In this document: positions 7,349-15,711 of the stretch, one piece after another
Layout: each line of letters begins with the position of its first letter
How positions within the stretch are numbered: the first letter of the stretch is position 1
Assembly (NCBI RefSeq): GCF_001653455.1
Contig: NZ_CP011486.1
Span: 1,116,001-1,180,000 of the forward strand
Source of the DNA: Helicobacter pylori
GTDB lineage: Bacteria > Campylobacterota > Campylobacteria > Campylobacterales > Helicobacteraceae
Direction: 5' to 3'
DNA: 64,000 nt
Made by a program: the position numbers and the translations under genes
The notes under the pieces: model-generated
Told to the model about the DNA's origin: nothing
Seen by the model: only the letters and a program-made list of their open reading frames with translations
Databases searched by the model: none

Positions 7349-8760
7349 AAAAAGGCAAGTCAGGTTTTATTCTTTGGAGCATTTTTAAGCTCTTCTTTGC
7401 AAGGTTTTGAAGCCAAGCTCGATGGCTTTGTGAATCAATCCAGCACTATCGGTTTTAACCAACATAAAATCAACAAAGAAAGAGGCATCTACCCTATGCA
7501 GCAATTCGCAACGATTGCAGGCTATTTAGGGCTTGGTTTTAACCTACTCCCCAAAAAGGTTTCAGATCATGTTCTAAAAGGCAAAATAGGAGGCATGGTA
7601 GGGTCTATTTTCTATGACGGCACAAAGAAATTTGAAGACGGCTCTGTGGCTTACAACCTCTTTGGTTATTACGATGGGTTTATGGGGGGCTATACGAATA
7701 TCTTACAAACCGATAGCCTTGAAACACAAAACATGAAACACAATAAAAATGTTCGTGATTATGTCTTTAGCGATGCGTATTTAGAATATGCTTATAAGAA
7801 TTATTTTGAAATAAAAGGCGGGCGTTATCTCTCCACCATGCCTTTTAGAAGCGGTCAAACACAAGGTTTTCAAGTTTCTGGGCAATACAAGCATGCACGC
7901 TTGACTTGGTTTAGCTCTTTTGGGAGGGCGTTCGCTTACGGCTCGTTTTTGATGGATTGGTTTGCCGCTAGGACCACTTATAGCGGGGGCTTTACCAAAA
8001 ACGATAAAGGGGGTTATGATAGCCATGGGCATAAGGTGCTTTATGGCACGCATGCGGTGCAGCTCACCTATAAACCTCATCGTTTTCTCATAGAAGGCTT
8101 TATTACCTTTCGCCGCAAATTTTCAACGCTCCAGGCGTTAAGATTGGCTGGGATTCCAACCCTAATTTCAGCGGCACAGGCTTTCGCTCGGATACGGCTA
8201 TCATAGGGTTTTTCCCCATTTACTACCCTTGGATGATCGTTAAATCCAATGGAAGCCCAGTCTATAAATACGACACGCCAGCCACTCAAAACGGGCAAAA
8301 TCTCATTATCCGCCAACGCTTTGACATCAATAATTACAATGTTTCAATCGCCTTTTATAAAGTCTTTCAAAACGCTAATGGTTGGATAGGCAACATGGGG
8401 AATCCAAGCGGTGTGATGATGTCAGGTAACAGCGTGTATGCCGGTTTCACAGGCACAGCCCTTAAAAGAGATGCCGCTACTATTTTCCTTTCTTGCGGCG
8501 GCACTCATTTTGCTAAAAAATTCACATGGAAATTCGCCACGCAATATTCCGCCTCTGTGGTCTCTTGGGAAGCGAGAGCGATGCTTTCTTTAGGGTATAA
8601 ATTCTCTGAATATTTGAGCGGCAGCATTGATCTTTCATATTATGGGGTGCATACCAACAAAGGCTTTAAACCGGGTGAAAACGGGCCTGTGCCTAAAAAC
8701 TTCCCCGCCCTTTATTCTGACAGGAGTGCTTTATACACAGCCTTAATAGCGTCTTTTTAA
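7349..8760 (+). pseudogene. hofH: Hof-family outer membrane protein gene, inactivated twice
   Basis: Two frames together encode one Hof-type outer membrane beta-barrel of about 470 aa. Codons from 7349 read KKASQVLFFGAFLSSSLQGF, a clear signal peptide, but the codon where ATG is expected (7346-7348) is TAG, and no other start lies upstream of the cleavage site. A second lesion is a one-base loss near 8098-8101: the first frame leaves homologous sequence after RFLIEGF and stops at 8206. In the other frame the same DNA reads YYLSPQIFNAPGVKIGW and continues to the stop at 8760. The rest of the coding sequence is undamaged, so inactivation looks recent. Members of this family are porin-like and share a terminal aromatic residue, here SF. 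The TTG at 7397 would give a protein without a signal peptide and is not a credible start. Confidence 0.8.
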
Positions 8761-8847
8761 GATGCTATGAAAATATGGTAAGCGTCTTTTTAAGATGCTA
8801 TGAAAATATGGTAAGCGTCTTTTAGATGCTACGATAACAAAATATGG
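8749..8847 (+). repeat. 33-bp tandem repeat over the hof stop codon
   Basis: Two exact 33-bp units (8749-8781, 8782-8814) and a third degenerate unit (8815-8847) begin GCGTCTTTTTAAGATGCTAT and end with AAAATATGGTAA. The first unit contains the last hof codons and the stop TAA, so the array probably grew by duplication of the gene end. An ORF on the other strand across this array shows the repeat as a repeated peptide but is not considered real. Confidence 0.85.
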
Positions 8848-8850
8848 CAT

Positions 8851-9005
8851 GGTCTTTTTAACGCTTATCTCTGTGGTGGGCGTTTTTAACGCTATCTCTC
8901 TAACCTCTATCCTGCAAAACTCAAGCAAAAATTCTTTTTGTAAATCGTGCAAACAAAAATCCATCATCTTTAAAATCACATGTTTTTAGCATTTTTATAA
9001 TCTAA
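8851..9005. other. non-coding stretch after the hof remnant
   Basis: No credible gene is visible on either strand. A TATAAT at 8996-9001 on the plus strand could be a promoter for a short RNA reading through the adjacent repeat copy C. There is no other support for such a transcript. Confidence 0.3.
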
Positions 9006-9135
9006 TAAAGCTTGATTTTAACCAAGCGATAGCCTCTTTAAAAAGCGATCTTTGATTAGCGAGATCTTAAGGGGTTAAGGAGAGAATGATTTCAAAAACC
9101 CCCTATCCCCTTAAGGGTTTTACATAAAAGGTTAC
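9006..9135. repeat. dispersed compound intergenic repeat, copy C (plus orientation)
   Basis: In order it holds AAGCTTGATTTTAACCAAGC, CTTAAGGGGTTAAGGAGAG, ATTTCAAAAACCCCCTATCC, CCTTAAGGG and GTTTTACATAAAA. It is the closest relative of the copy at 4043-4158, which is inverted. TTAAGGGG and CCCCTTAA can pair, giving a hairpin. The stretch from 9136 to 9382 holds nothing recognisable apart from long T-rich tracts. Confidence 0.6.
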
Positions 9136-9382
9136 AAATATAAGTTTAAATGATTGTATAGTTCTCTGTAATTTTGTTCATTTTGATGGTTTAGGCGATG
9201 CCATAACACCTTTGCTACTGATTGGGGTTCAATTTTTGATGATTGTTTTTCTCTCTGTTTTTTTTTTTGAAAAATTTTAAGGTCTTAAGTTGCTTTTACT
9301 TTCCCCCAATCAAGCTCTAGCACTAGTCTTTTTTATCCTCTCACTTTTTTTATCCTATTATAGGATTTTATGGGTTTGCAAT

Positions 9383-9402
9383 AAGGGGGTTTAAGCCCCC
9401 TT
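9383..9402 (-). terminator. hairpin after cstA
   Basis: AAGGGGG-TTTAAG-CCCCCTT forms a 7-bp stem four bases beyond the cstA stop on the minus strand. There is only a short T-rich tail, so it may act as a terminator or just as a 3' stabiliser. Confidence 0.5.
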
Positions 9403-9405
9403 TAT

Positions 9406-11469
9406 TCAAGCAGCTTTAATGTAAGGGGTTTCAGCCAGCGGCGGGTAGATTTTATTTTTAAAATAAGCGTTTGAGCAAATCCTAACGCTCACGATTAAAA
9501 CCAACAACGCCACAAACATGAAAAACACGCACAAAATCGCATCAATCATGTGGTTAAAAAAGGATTTTTGGAGCGTTTTGAGCGCTTTTTCATCGGTAGT
9601 GAGCGCGATTTTTTCTTTAATGATTTGCATTTGAGCCACATGAGAAACATTATTAAGCACGCTATCATCGCTCTTTGGCATCACTTTTAACACACCGCTA
9701 TAAAAAGTGATCGCTAGAATCAAAACTGCCGGCAAAGCACTTATCATCGCCCCTTTAAAACGCCCCATTTTAAACAACACCACCGTAACCAACAACAACG
9801 CCATGCCCGCTAACATCTGATTGCTCACGCCAAATAAAGGCCATAGCGTATAAATCCCCCCTTTAGGGTCAATCGTGCCTTGATACAAGAAATACCCCCA
9901 CCCTGCCACGCACAAAAGAGTAGCAAAAATCCCAGCCTTATAAGAGCTAAGATCGCCCAAAGGCTTATAAACATTACCGAGCAAATCTTGGATCATAAAG
10001 CGAGCGGTTCGTGTGCCTGCATCCACAGCGGTTAAAATAAACAGAGCTTCAAACAAAATCGCAAAATGATACCAAAACGCCATCACGCTTGGATCCCCTA
10101 AAATGTGATACACGATCATCGCTAAACCAATTGCAAAAGTGGGCGCCCCACCGGTGCGGCTCAAAATGGAGCTTTCGCCGATGTTTTTGGTCATCTCATT
10201 GATTTCTTCAGCGCTGATACTAAAACCCCATGAGCTAATCACCGAAGCCGCATCAGCTATATCTTTACCAATGCTCACTTCTGGCGAATTGATAGCGAAA
10301 TAAAGTCCAGGGTGTAAAATCCCTGCACACACCAACGCCATAAGAGCCACAATGCTTTCCATCACCATAGAGCCATAGCCCACTAGCCTTGCATCGCTTT
10401 CTTTAGCGAGTATTTTAGGGGTTGTGCCTGAAGAAATTAAAGCATGAAAGCCGCTAATCGTCCCGCAAGCCACCGTGATAAACAAGAAAGGGAACACGCT
10501 CCCTGCAAACACAGGCCCGCTGCCATCTACAAAAGAAGTGATTTTAGGGATTTGTAAAGGCGGAGCGACAAAAATAATCGCCACCACCAACACCCCTATA
10601 ACGCCAATTTTTAAAAAAGTGCTTAAATAATCTCGTGGAGCGAGTAAAAACCATACCGGCAAAATAGAAGCCACAAAACCATAGCCCATGATCATCCACG
10701 CTAAAGAGCTGGCCTCAAAAGTGAAGATTGACGCTAATTTGGGATCTAAAGAAACATATTTACCCGCATAAATCGCTACAAGCAACAGCGCAAAGCCAAT
10801 AACAGAAACTTCTAAAATCTTATGCAGCCTGAAAAACCGCATGTAAAGCCCCATAAGAATCGCAATGGGAATGGTCATAGCGATCGTAAAAAAGCCCCAA
10901 GGCGAATGCGCTAAAGCCTTCACCACCACCATCGCCAAAATCGCAATGATAATGAGCATGATCCCTAAAATGCCAAGACTTGCGATCATACCTACAAATT
11001 TACCCATTTCAAGCTTGATCATTTCGCCTAAAGACTTGCCATCGCGCCTAATGGAAGCAAAAAGCACCACAAAATCATGCACGCAACCCCCTAAAACCGA
11101 GCCTATCAAAATCCATAGAATAGAGGGCAAGTAACCCATTTGAGCGGCTAGTATTGGGCCTACTAAAGGGCCAGCCCCAGCAATAGCGGCGAAATGATGC
11201 CCAAAGGTGATCGCTTTATCCGTAGGCACAAAATCCTTTCCGTCATTCCTTACGCATGCGGGCGTGGCTCTGCTGTCGTCTAGCTTTAACACCCGATAAG
11301 CGATAAAATGGCTATAAAAACGATAGCCTATGCTATAAATGCAAGCGCTCGCTACTACAAGCCATAGCGTGTTAATGCTCTCGCCCTTGTGTAAGGCTAA
11401 CACCCCTAAACAGATCGCCCCTAAAATAGCGACAAAAACCCAAGCCAAAGAAACTAAACTTTTTTGCAT
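9406..11469 (-). CDS. cstA: carbon starvation protein CstA, peptide/pyruvate-type transporter
   Basis: A 687-aa polytopic inner-membrane protein with about 16-18 hydrophobic segments. It carries CstA hallmarks such as FGHHFAAIAGAGPLVGP near residue 88, GCVHDFVVLFASIRRDGKS and FHALISSGTTPK. CstA proteins take up peptides in Campylobacter and pyruvate in Escherichia coli. Which substrate applies here is not settled by sequence. I choose the ATG at 11469 because GGAGAGG lies just in front of it. A longer frame opens ten codons upstream without a ribosome binding site. The gene stands alone, divergent from the ABC transporter operon. Confidence 0.9.
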   Translation of the reverse strand: MQKSLVSLAWVFVAILGAICLGVLALHKGESINTLWLVVASACIYSIGYRFYSHFIAYRVLKLDDSRATPACVRNDGKDFVPTDKAITFGHHFAAIAGAGPLVGPILAAQMGYLPSILWILIGSVLGGCVHDFVVLFASIRRDGKSLGEMIKLEMGKFVGMIASLGILGIMLIIIAILAMVVVKALAHSPWGFFTIAMTIPIAILMGLYMRFFRLHKILEVSVIGFALLLVAIYAGKYVSLDPKLASIFTFEASSLAWMIMGYGFVASILPVWFLLAPRDYLSTFLKIGVIGVLVVAIIFVAPPLQIPKITSFVDGSGPVFAGSVFPFLFITVACGTISGFHALISSGTTPKILAKESDARLVGYGSMVMESIVALMALVCAGILHPGLYFAINSPEVSIGKDIADAASVISSWGFSISAEEINEMTKNIGESSILSRTGGAPTFAIGLAMIVYHILGDPSVMAFWYHFAILFEALFILTAVDAGTRTARFMIQDLLGNVYKPLGDLSSYKAGIFATLLCVAGWGYFLYQGTIDPKGGIYTLWPLFGVSNQMLAGMALLLVTVVLFKMGRFKGAMISALPAVLILAITFYSGVLKVMPKSDDSVLNNVSHVAQMQIIKEKIALTTDEKALKTLQKSFFNHMIDAILCVFFMFVALLVLIVSVRICSNAYFKNKIYPPLAETPYIKAA

Positions 11470-11678
11470 GTCCTCTCCATTTAATGATTGTTTAATCATT
11501 GTTGTTAATTTCAGCCAGTTTTTTTATTATAATCCAAATTTTCTTTGAATAGTGGCAAAATAGCTCATAAACTTCCCGCATAAAGGCTTGGGTTTCCAAA
11601 CTTCTAACAATTGGGGTAAATAAGAGCCGTTTTTAAACATGATGCTTTAAGGTGTCATTAATTTTAAGGTTTAGCGTT

Positions 11679-12332
11679 ATGGCATTAGATTGGGATTTTA
11701 TGTTTCACTCCATCCCTGCGTTTTTGAAGGGATTAGAACTCACGCTTTATATTTCTTTCTTGGGGATTTTGCTCTCTCTTTTGGTGGGGTTTTTGTGCGC
11801 GATCATTTTGTATTTTAAAACGCGTTTTCTCTCTCCTGTTGCCTATATCTATGGCGAAATCGCTAGGAACACGCCCCTACTCATCCAGCTTTTCTTTTTG
11901 TATTACGGGTTGAATGAAATCGGTTTGAGCGCTTTAGAATGCGCGATTTTAGCGTTAGGGTTTTTGGGTGGGGGGTATATGAGTCAAAGTTTTTTGCTTG
12001 GGTTTAAGAGCCTAGCTTCCATTCAAAGAGAAAGCGCTTTGAGTTTAGGGTTTAGCCCTTTGAAAATGATGTATTATATTATTCTGCCTCAAAGTTTAAG
12101 CGTTTCCATGCCTTCCATAGGGGCGAATGTGATTTTTTTACTCAAAGAAACTTCGGTGGTGGGCGCGATAGCCCTAACCGATATTATGTTTGTGGCGAAA
12201 GATTTTATTGGCATTTATTACAAAACGACTGAAAGCCTTTTGATGTTAAGCCTCACTTATTTGATCGCTTTACTCCCTTTGAGCGTTTTGTTTGTGATTT
12301 TAGAGCGTTCCTTTAAAAAGAAAGGGGCTTAA
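11679..12332 (+). CDS. glnP: polar amino-acid ABC transporter permease (first)
   Basis: A 217-aa inner-membrane permease of the His/Glu/Gln/Arg family. It has about five hydrophobic segments and the EAA-type cytoplasmic loop ESALSLGFSPLKMMYYIILP that docks on the ATPase. It begins the operon with a second permease, an ATPase and a binding lipoprotein. The annotation as glutamine transporter is by homology only; cystine or other polar amino acids are possible. The ATG at 11679 follows AAGG at suitable distance. A GTG nine codons earlier is an alternative. One base separates its stop from the next start codon. Confidence 0.85.
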   Translation: MALDWDFMFHSIPAFLKGLELTLYISFLGILLSLLVGFLCAIILYFKTRFLSPVAYIYGEIARNTPLLIQLFFLYYGLNEIGLSALECAILALGFLGGGYMSQSFLLGFKSLASIQRESALSLGFSPLKMMYYIILPQSLSVSMPSIGANVIFLLKETSVVGAIALTDIMFVAKDFIGIYYKTTESLLMLSLTYLIALLPLSVLFVILERSFKKKGA

Positions 12333-12333
12333 A

Positions 12334-13005
12334 ATGGGAGTTTTACTAGAGTTAGACAACCTTAAGCGTTTGTTAGAAGGGTTTGAGATCACCCTTTTGA
12401 TCGCTCTTAGCTCTGCGGTTATTTCAATCGTTGTTGGAATGCTTTTGGGGAGTTTGATGGCGTTTGGCTCTAAAATAATGGTTTTGGCGTGTCGTGTGTA
12501 TTTAGAAAGCGTTCGCATCATCCCGCTTTTAGCATGGCTTTTTATCGTGTATTTTGGGTTAGCGAGCTGGTTTGATTTGCATATCAGCACTGTTTTAGCG
12601 AGCATTATTGTTTTTAGCTTGTGGGGGGGCGCTGAAATGATGGATTTGACTAGAGGGGTTTTAACTTCCGTGAGCAAACACCAAGTAGAAAGCGCTCTAG
12701 CCTTAGGCTTAGATTCAAAAAAGGTGATTTTTAATATTATTTTCCCTCAAAGCTTTTTGTCTTTATTGCCCTCAAGCCTTAATTTATTCACGCGCATGAT
12801 TAAAACCACGGCCTTAGTCTCTCTCATTGGAGCGATTGATTTACTAAAAGTGGGCCAACAAATCATAGAGCTTAACCTCTTGCGCATGCCTAATGCAAGC
12901 TTTGTGGTTTATGGCGTCATCTTAATGTTTTATTTTAGTTTATGTTATAGTTTGAGCCTGTATAGTTCCTATTTAGAAAAAAAATTCCAACACATTAGAG
13001 GGTAA
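12334..13005 (+). CDS. glnP: polar amino-acid ABC transporter permease (second)
   Basis: This second 223-aa permease of the same family presumably pairs with the first as a heterodimer. The EAA loop ESALALGLDSKKVIFNIIFP is at about residues 111-130, and NTR-type RIIPLLAWLF lies in the second helix region. Spacing of one base on each side to the upstream permease and the downstream ATPase argues for translational coupling. The ribosome binding site (AAAGGGG) lies inside the end of the upstream gene. Confidence 0.85.
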   Translation: MGVLLELDNLKRLLEGFEITLLIALSSAVISIVVGMLLGSLMAFGSKIMVLACRVYLESVRIIPLLAWLFIVYFGLASWFDLHISTVLASIIVFSLWGGAEMMDLTRGVLTSVSKHQVESALALGLDSKKVIFNIIFPQSFLSLLPSSLNLFTRMIKTTALVSLIGAIDLLKVGQQIIELNLLRMPNASFVVYGVILMFYFSLCYSLSLYSSYLEKKFQHIRG

Positions 13006-13006
13006 A

Positions 13007-13753
13007 ATGAGCGCGATTTTAGAAACCAAAGGGTTAAAAAAAACCTATCAAAACCATTTGGTTTTAGACGGCATCAATTTCACTTTGAATAAGGGTGAAG
13101 TGGCAGTGATTTTAGGGCCTAGCGGGTGCGGGAAAAGCACTTTTTTAAAATGCCTAAATGGGCTTGAAAAGATTGATGAAGGTGAAATCCTTTTTGAAAA
13201 CACTAACCTTAATGCGCCAAGCACTAACTGGAATCAAATGCGCCAAAAAATAGGCATGGTGTTTCAAAATTATGAATTGTTCCCGCATTTAAACGTGCTG
13301 GATAATATCTTGCTCGCTCCTTTAAAAGTGCAAAAACGATCCAAAGATGAGGTCATTTCTCAAGCCATAGAGCTTTTAAAACGAGTGGGTTTGGAGCATA
13401 AACAAAAAGCTTACCCTAAAGAGTTGAGCGGCGGGCAAAAACAGCGAGTAGCCATTGTGCGTTCTTTATGCATGCAGCCCAAAATCATGCTTTTTGATGA
13501 AGTAACCGCCTCTTTAGACCCTGAAATGGTTAAAGAAGTGTTAGAAGTGATTTTGGAATTAGCCAAAACGGGCATGAGCATGGTGATTGTAACGCATGAA
13601 ATGAAATTCGCCCAAAAAATCGCTAGCAAGATCGTGTTTTTTGATAGCGGTAAGATCGCTGAAGAAAACAGCGCTAAAGAATTTTTTAACCACCCTAAAT
13701 CCCAAAGAGCGCAAAAATTTTTAGAAACTTTCCATTTTTTAGGGAGTTGTTAA
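13007..13753 (+). CDS. glnQ: polar amino-acid ABC transporter ATP-binding protein
   Basis: A 248-aa ATPase energising uptake through the two permeases. Walker A GPSGCGKST is at residues 37-45, the Q-loop GMVFQNYELFPH in the middle, the signature LSGGQKQR, Walker B IMLFDEVTASLDP, and the switch histidine in VTHEM. The residue after the catalytic glutamate is Val, where most relatives have Pro. The size and motifs are those of GlnQ/HisP proteins. Third gene of the operon. Confidence 0.93.
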   Translation: MSAILETKGLKKTYQNHLVLDGINFTLNKGEVAVILGPSGCGKSTFLKCLNGLEKIDEGEILFENTNLNAPSTNWNQMRQKIGMVFQNYELFPHLNVLDNILLAPLKVQKRSKDEVISQAIELLKRVGLEHKQKAYPKELSGGQKQRVAIVRSLCMQPKIMLFDEVTASLDPEMVKEVLEVILELAKTGMSMVIVTHEMKFAQKIASKIVFFDSGKIAEENSAKEFFNHPKSQRAQKFLETFHFLGSC

Positions 13754-13801
13754 ATAAGTTTTGATAAAAGGATAATTTTAATTTCAAAAAAAGGTGGTTT
13801 C

Positions 13802-14635
13802 ATGAAAAACAATAAGCTTTTTAAGGCATGGGGGCTATTTTTAGTTTTGATCGCTTTAGTCTTTAATGCATGCTCTGATAGCCATAAAGAAAAAAAGGAC
13901 GCTTTAGAAGTCATTAAACAAAGGGGGGTTTTAAAAGTGGGGGTTTTTAGCGATAAACCTCCTTTTGGCTCTGTGGATTCTAAAGGGCAATATCAGGGTT
14001 ATGATGTGGTCATCGCTAAACGCATGGCTCTTGATTTATTGGGCGATGAAAATAAGATTGAATTTATTCCTGTAGAAGCTTCAGCTAGGGTGGAATTTTT
14101 AAAGGCCAATAAAGTGGATATTATCATGGCTAATTTCACGCGCACTAAAGAAAGAGAAGCGGTTGTGGATTTCGCTAAGCCGTATATGAAAGTCGCTTTA
14201 GGGGTGATCTCTAAAGATGGGGTGATTAAAAATATAAAAGAGTTGAAAGATAAAGAACTGATTGTGAATAAAGGCACGACAGCGGATTTTTATTTCACTA
14301 AAAATTACCCTAATATCAAACTTTTAAAATTTGAACAAAACACAGAGACTTTTCTAGCCCTTTTAAACAACAAGGCTATCGCATTATCCCATGATAACAC
14401 CCTCTTACTCGCTTGGGCGAAACAACACCCTGAGTTTAAATTAGGCATTACAAGCCTTGGCGATAAGGATGTGATCGCTCCAGCGATTAAAAAAGGCAAC
14501 CCTAAGCTTTTAGAATGGTTGAACAATGAAATTGATTCCCTCATTTCTAGCGACTTTTTAAAAGAAGCTTATCAAGAGACTTTAGCGCCCATTTATGGGG
14601 ATGAAATCAAACCGGAAGAAATCATTTTTGAATGA
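13802..14635 (+). CDS. glnH: family 3 extracellular solute-binding lipoprotein
   Basis: A 277-aa periplasmic binding protein, last gene of the ABC operon. An N-terminal hydrophobic stretch ends in FNACSD near residue 23, a lipobox-like site with the lipidated cysteine. The mature part shows the family 3 pattern: LKVGVFSDKPPFGSVD followed by GYDVVIAKRMA, then DIIMANFTRTKEREAVVDFA and KELIVNKGTTADFYF. It should bind a polar amino acid and deliver it to the permeases. Glutamine is the customary annotation, and the ligand is unproven. RBS AAAGGTGG lies before the ATG. Confidence 0.88.
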   Translation: MKNNKLFKAWGLFLVLIALVFNACSDSHKEKKDALEVIKQRGVLKVGVFSDKPPFGSVDSKGQYQGYDVVIAKRMALDLLGDENKIEFIPVEASARVEFLKANKVDIIMANFTRTKEREAVVDFAKPYMKVALGVISKDGVIKNIKELKDKELIVNKGTTADFYFTKNYPNIKLLKFEQNTETFLALLNNKAIALSHDNTLLLAWAKQHPEFKLGITSLGDKDVIAPAIKKGNPKLLEWLNNEIDSLISSDFLKEAYQETLAPIYGDEIKPEEIIFE

Positions 14636-14750
14636 TTTTTCAGGCTTTGCTTGACAGAAATGCGTTTTTGTTGCTAAATTAACGCTTTGGTCATCTTTTT
14701 GTTTTTAATTTTGAGATACATTTGTTTGATTTTATTTGAAAGGATTGTTA

Positions 14751-15305
14751 ATGAATTATTTTTATAAGCGTTGTTTGAAGTTTTCGTTAGTGGGGTTATT
14801 GGGCATGGGGTTTTTGAACGCTCAGCTTAACGCTAGGAGCTTTATTGATGGGGATTTAGACATTCAAAAATTCAGCTATGAAGATTCTTTGCTCAAAAAA
14901 GGAGACCCTAACGGCGTCCATAAGGTGCAAGTGCGCAATTATAAAGGCAAAATGCAAGAAGCTGAAATCCATTCAGAAATACGCATCGCGCTTAAGCCGG
15001 GGGTTAAAAAAGAAGTTAAAAAAGGCAAAATTTATAGCGCTCAAATCAATGACGGCATGTGCTATGCTTTTAGAATGCTCCAAACCGGCGACACCACAGG
15101 CCTTGATCCTAAAGAATTCCCTAAGCAAAGCCGTGAGAAAAAGGGTCAAGTGATCACTTTAATCGGAAAAGATGAAGTGCCTTATCTTATTTTAGAAACA
15201 GATTGCCAAGTGGGCGATATTGCAAAGATCTCTTTAGTGGGTAATTTTGATGGCACCGGGTTTCTCACAGAGTATAAATTCAAAGACGCTAAACCCATTT
15301 ATTAG
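14751..15305 (+). CDS. secreted protein of unknown function
   Basis: The ATG at 14751 follows AAAGGA and begins a signal peptide (basic start, hydrophobic core LVGLLGMGFLNA), giving a 184-aa precursor. The mature protein is lysine rich, without membrane segments. Its two cysteines, in DGMCYAFRM and LETDCQVGD, could form one disulfide. It therefore looks like a small periplasmic or released beta-rich protein. I recognise it as the conserved H. pylori protein HP1173 but know no function. It lies about 115 bases after glnH and may have its own promoter. Confidence 0.75.
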   Translation: MNYFYKRCLKFSLVGLLGMGFLNAQLNARSFIDGDLDIQKFSYEDSLLKKGDPNGVHKVQVRNYKGKMQEAEIHSEIRIALKPGVKKEVKKGKIYSAQINDGMCYAFRMLQTGDTTGLDPKEFPKQSREKKGQVITLIGKDEVPYLILETDCQVGDIAKISLVGNFDGTGFLTEYKFKDAKPIY

Positions 15306-15482
15306 TCTTTATTTTTAAACTTCTATAGCAAAATCCCACTCGTCTTTTTACGATGGGCTGTTTTATAGATCTCTTAGCTTTTTGTGGTTAGGAGGTTTTT
15401 CTTATTTATTAGTGGCATTTGTGAGCATGTCTTAAAATTTTTAAAAACCTTGTTTGCGCTTTTGTCTCAAGCGTTAAAAATT

Positions 15483-15625
15483 TCTATTTCCATCAAATGC
15501 TGGCAAATAAAACTTAATATTCTTTAATTTTTAAAAAATGGGGTTTTTAACCTTATTGTATTGTTTGAGATTTTATGGTGCTGTAAAACCCATAAGGATA
15601 TAGGGGGTATTTTACGATCGTTCTC
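15483..15625. repeat. dispersed compound intergenic repeat, copy D (minus orientation)
   Basis: The 400-base gap between the secreted protein gene and gluP is otherwise empty. On the minus strand this part reads TACCCCCTATATCCTTATGG, GTTTTACAG, CATAAAAT, then AAAAACCCCATTTTTTAAAA and CAGCATTTGATGGAAA. These are the same words in the same order as copies A and E. The far module CAGCATTTGATGG matches copy A exactly over 13 bases. Confidence 0.6.
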
Positions 15626-15711
15626 TCTAAATAATTATCAGCGCTAAGTTATCTTATAGGGAATTTTTCAAAAATAAGCAAAGAAAATAAAAGAACCCCC
15701 CCTCCCTTTTT

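Noticed and set aside
8743-8979. 78-codon minus-strand ORF with a repeated peptide
   Set aside because: The peptide repeat only reflects the 33-bp DNA repeat. No ribosome binding site, and part of the frame is antisense to the hof remnant.
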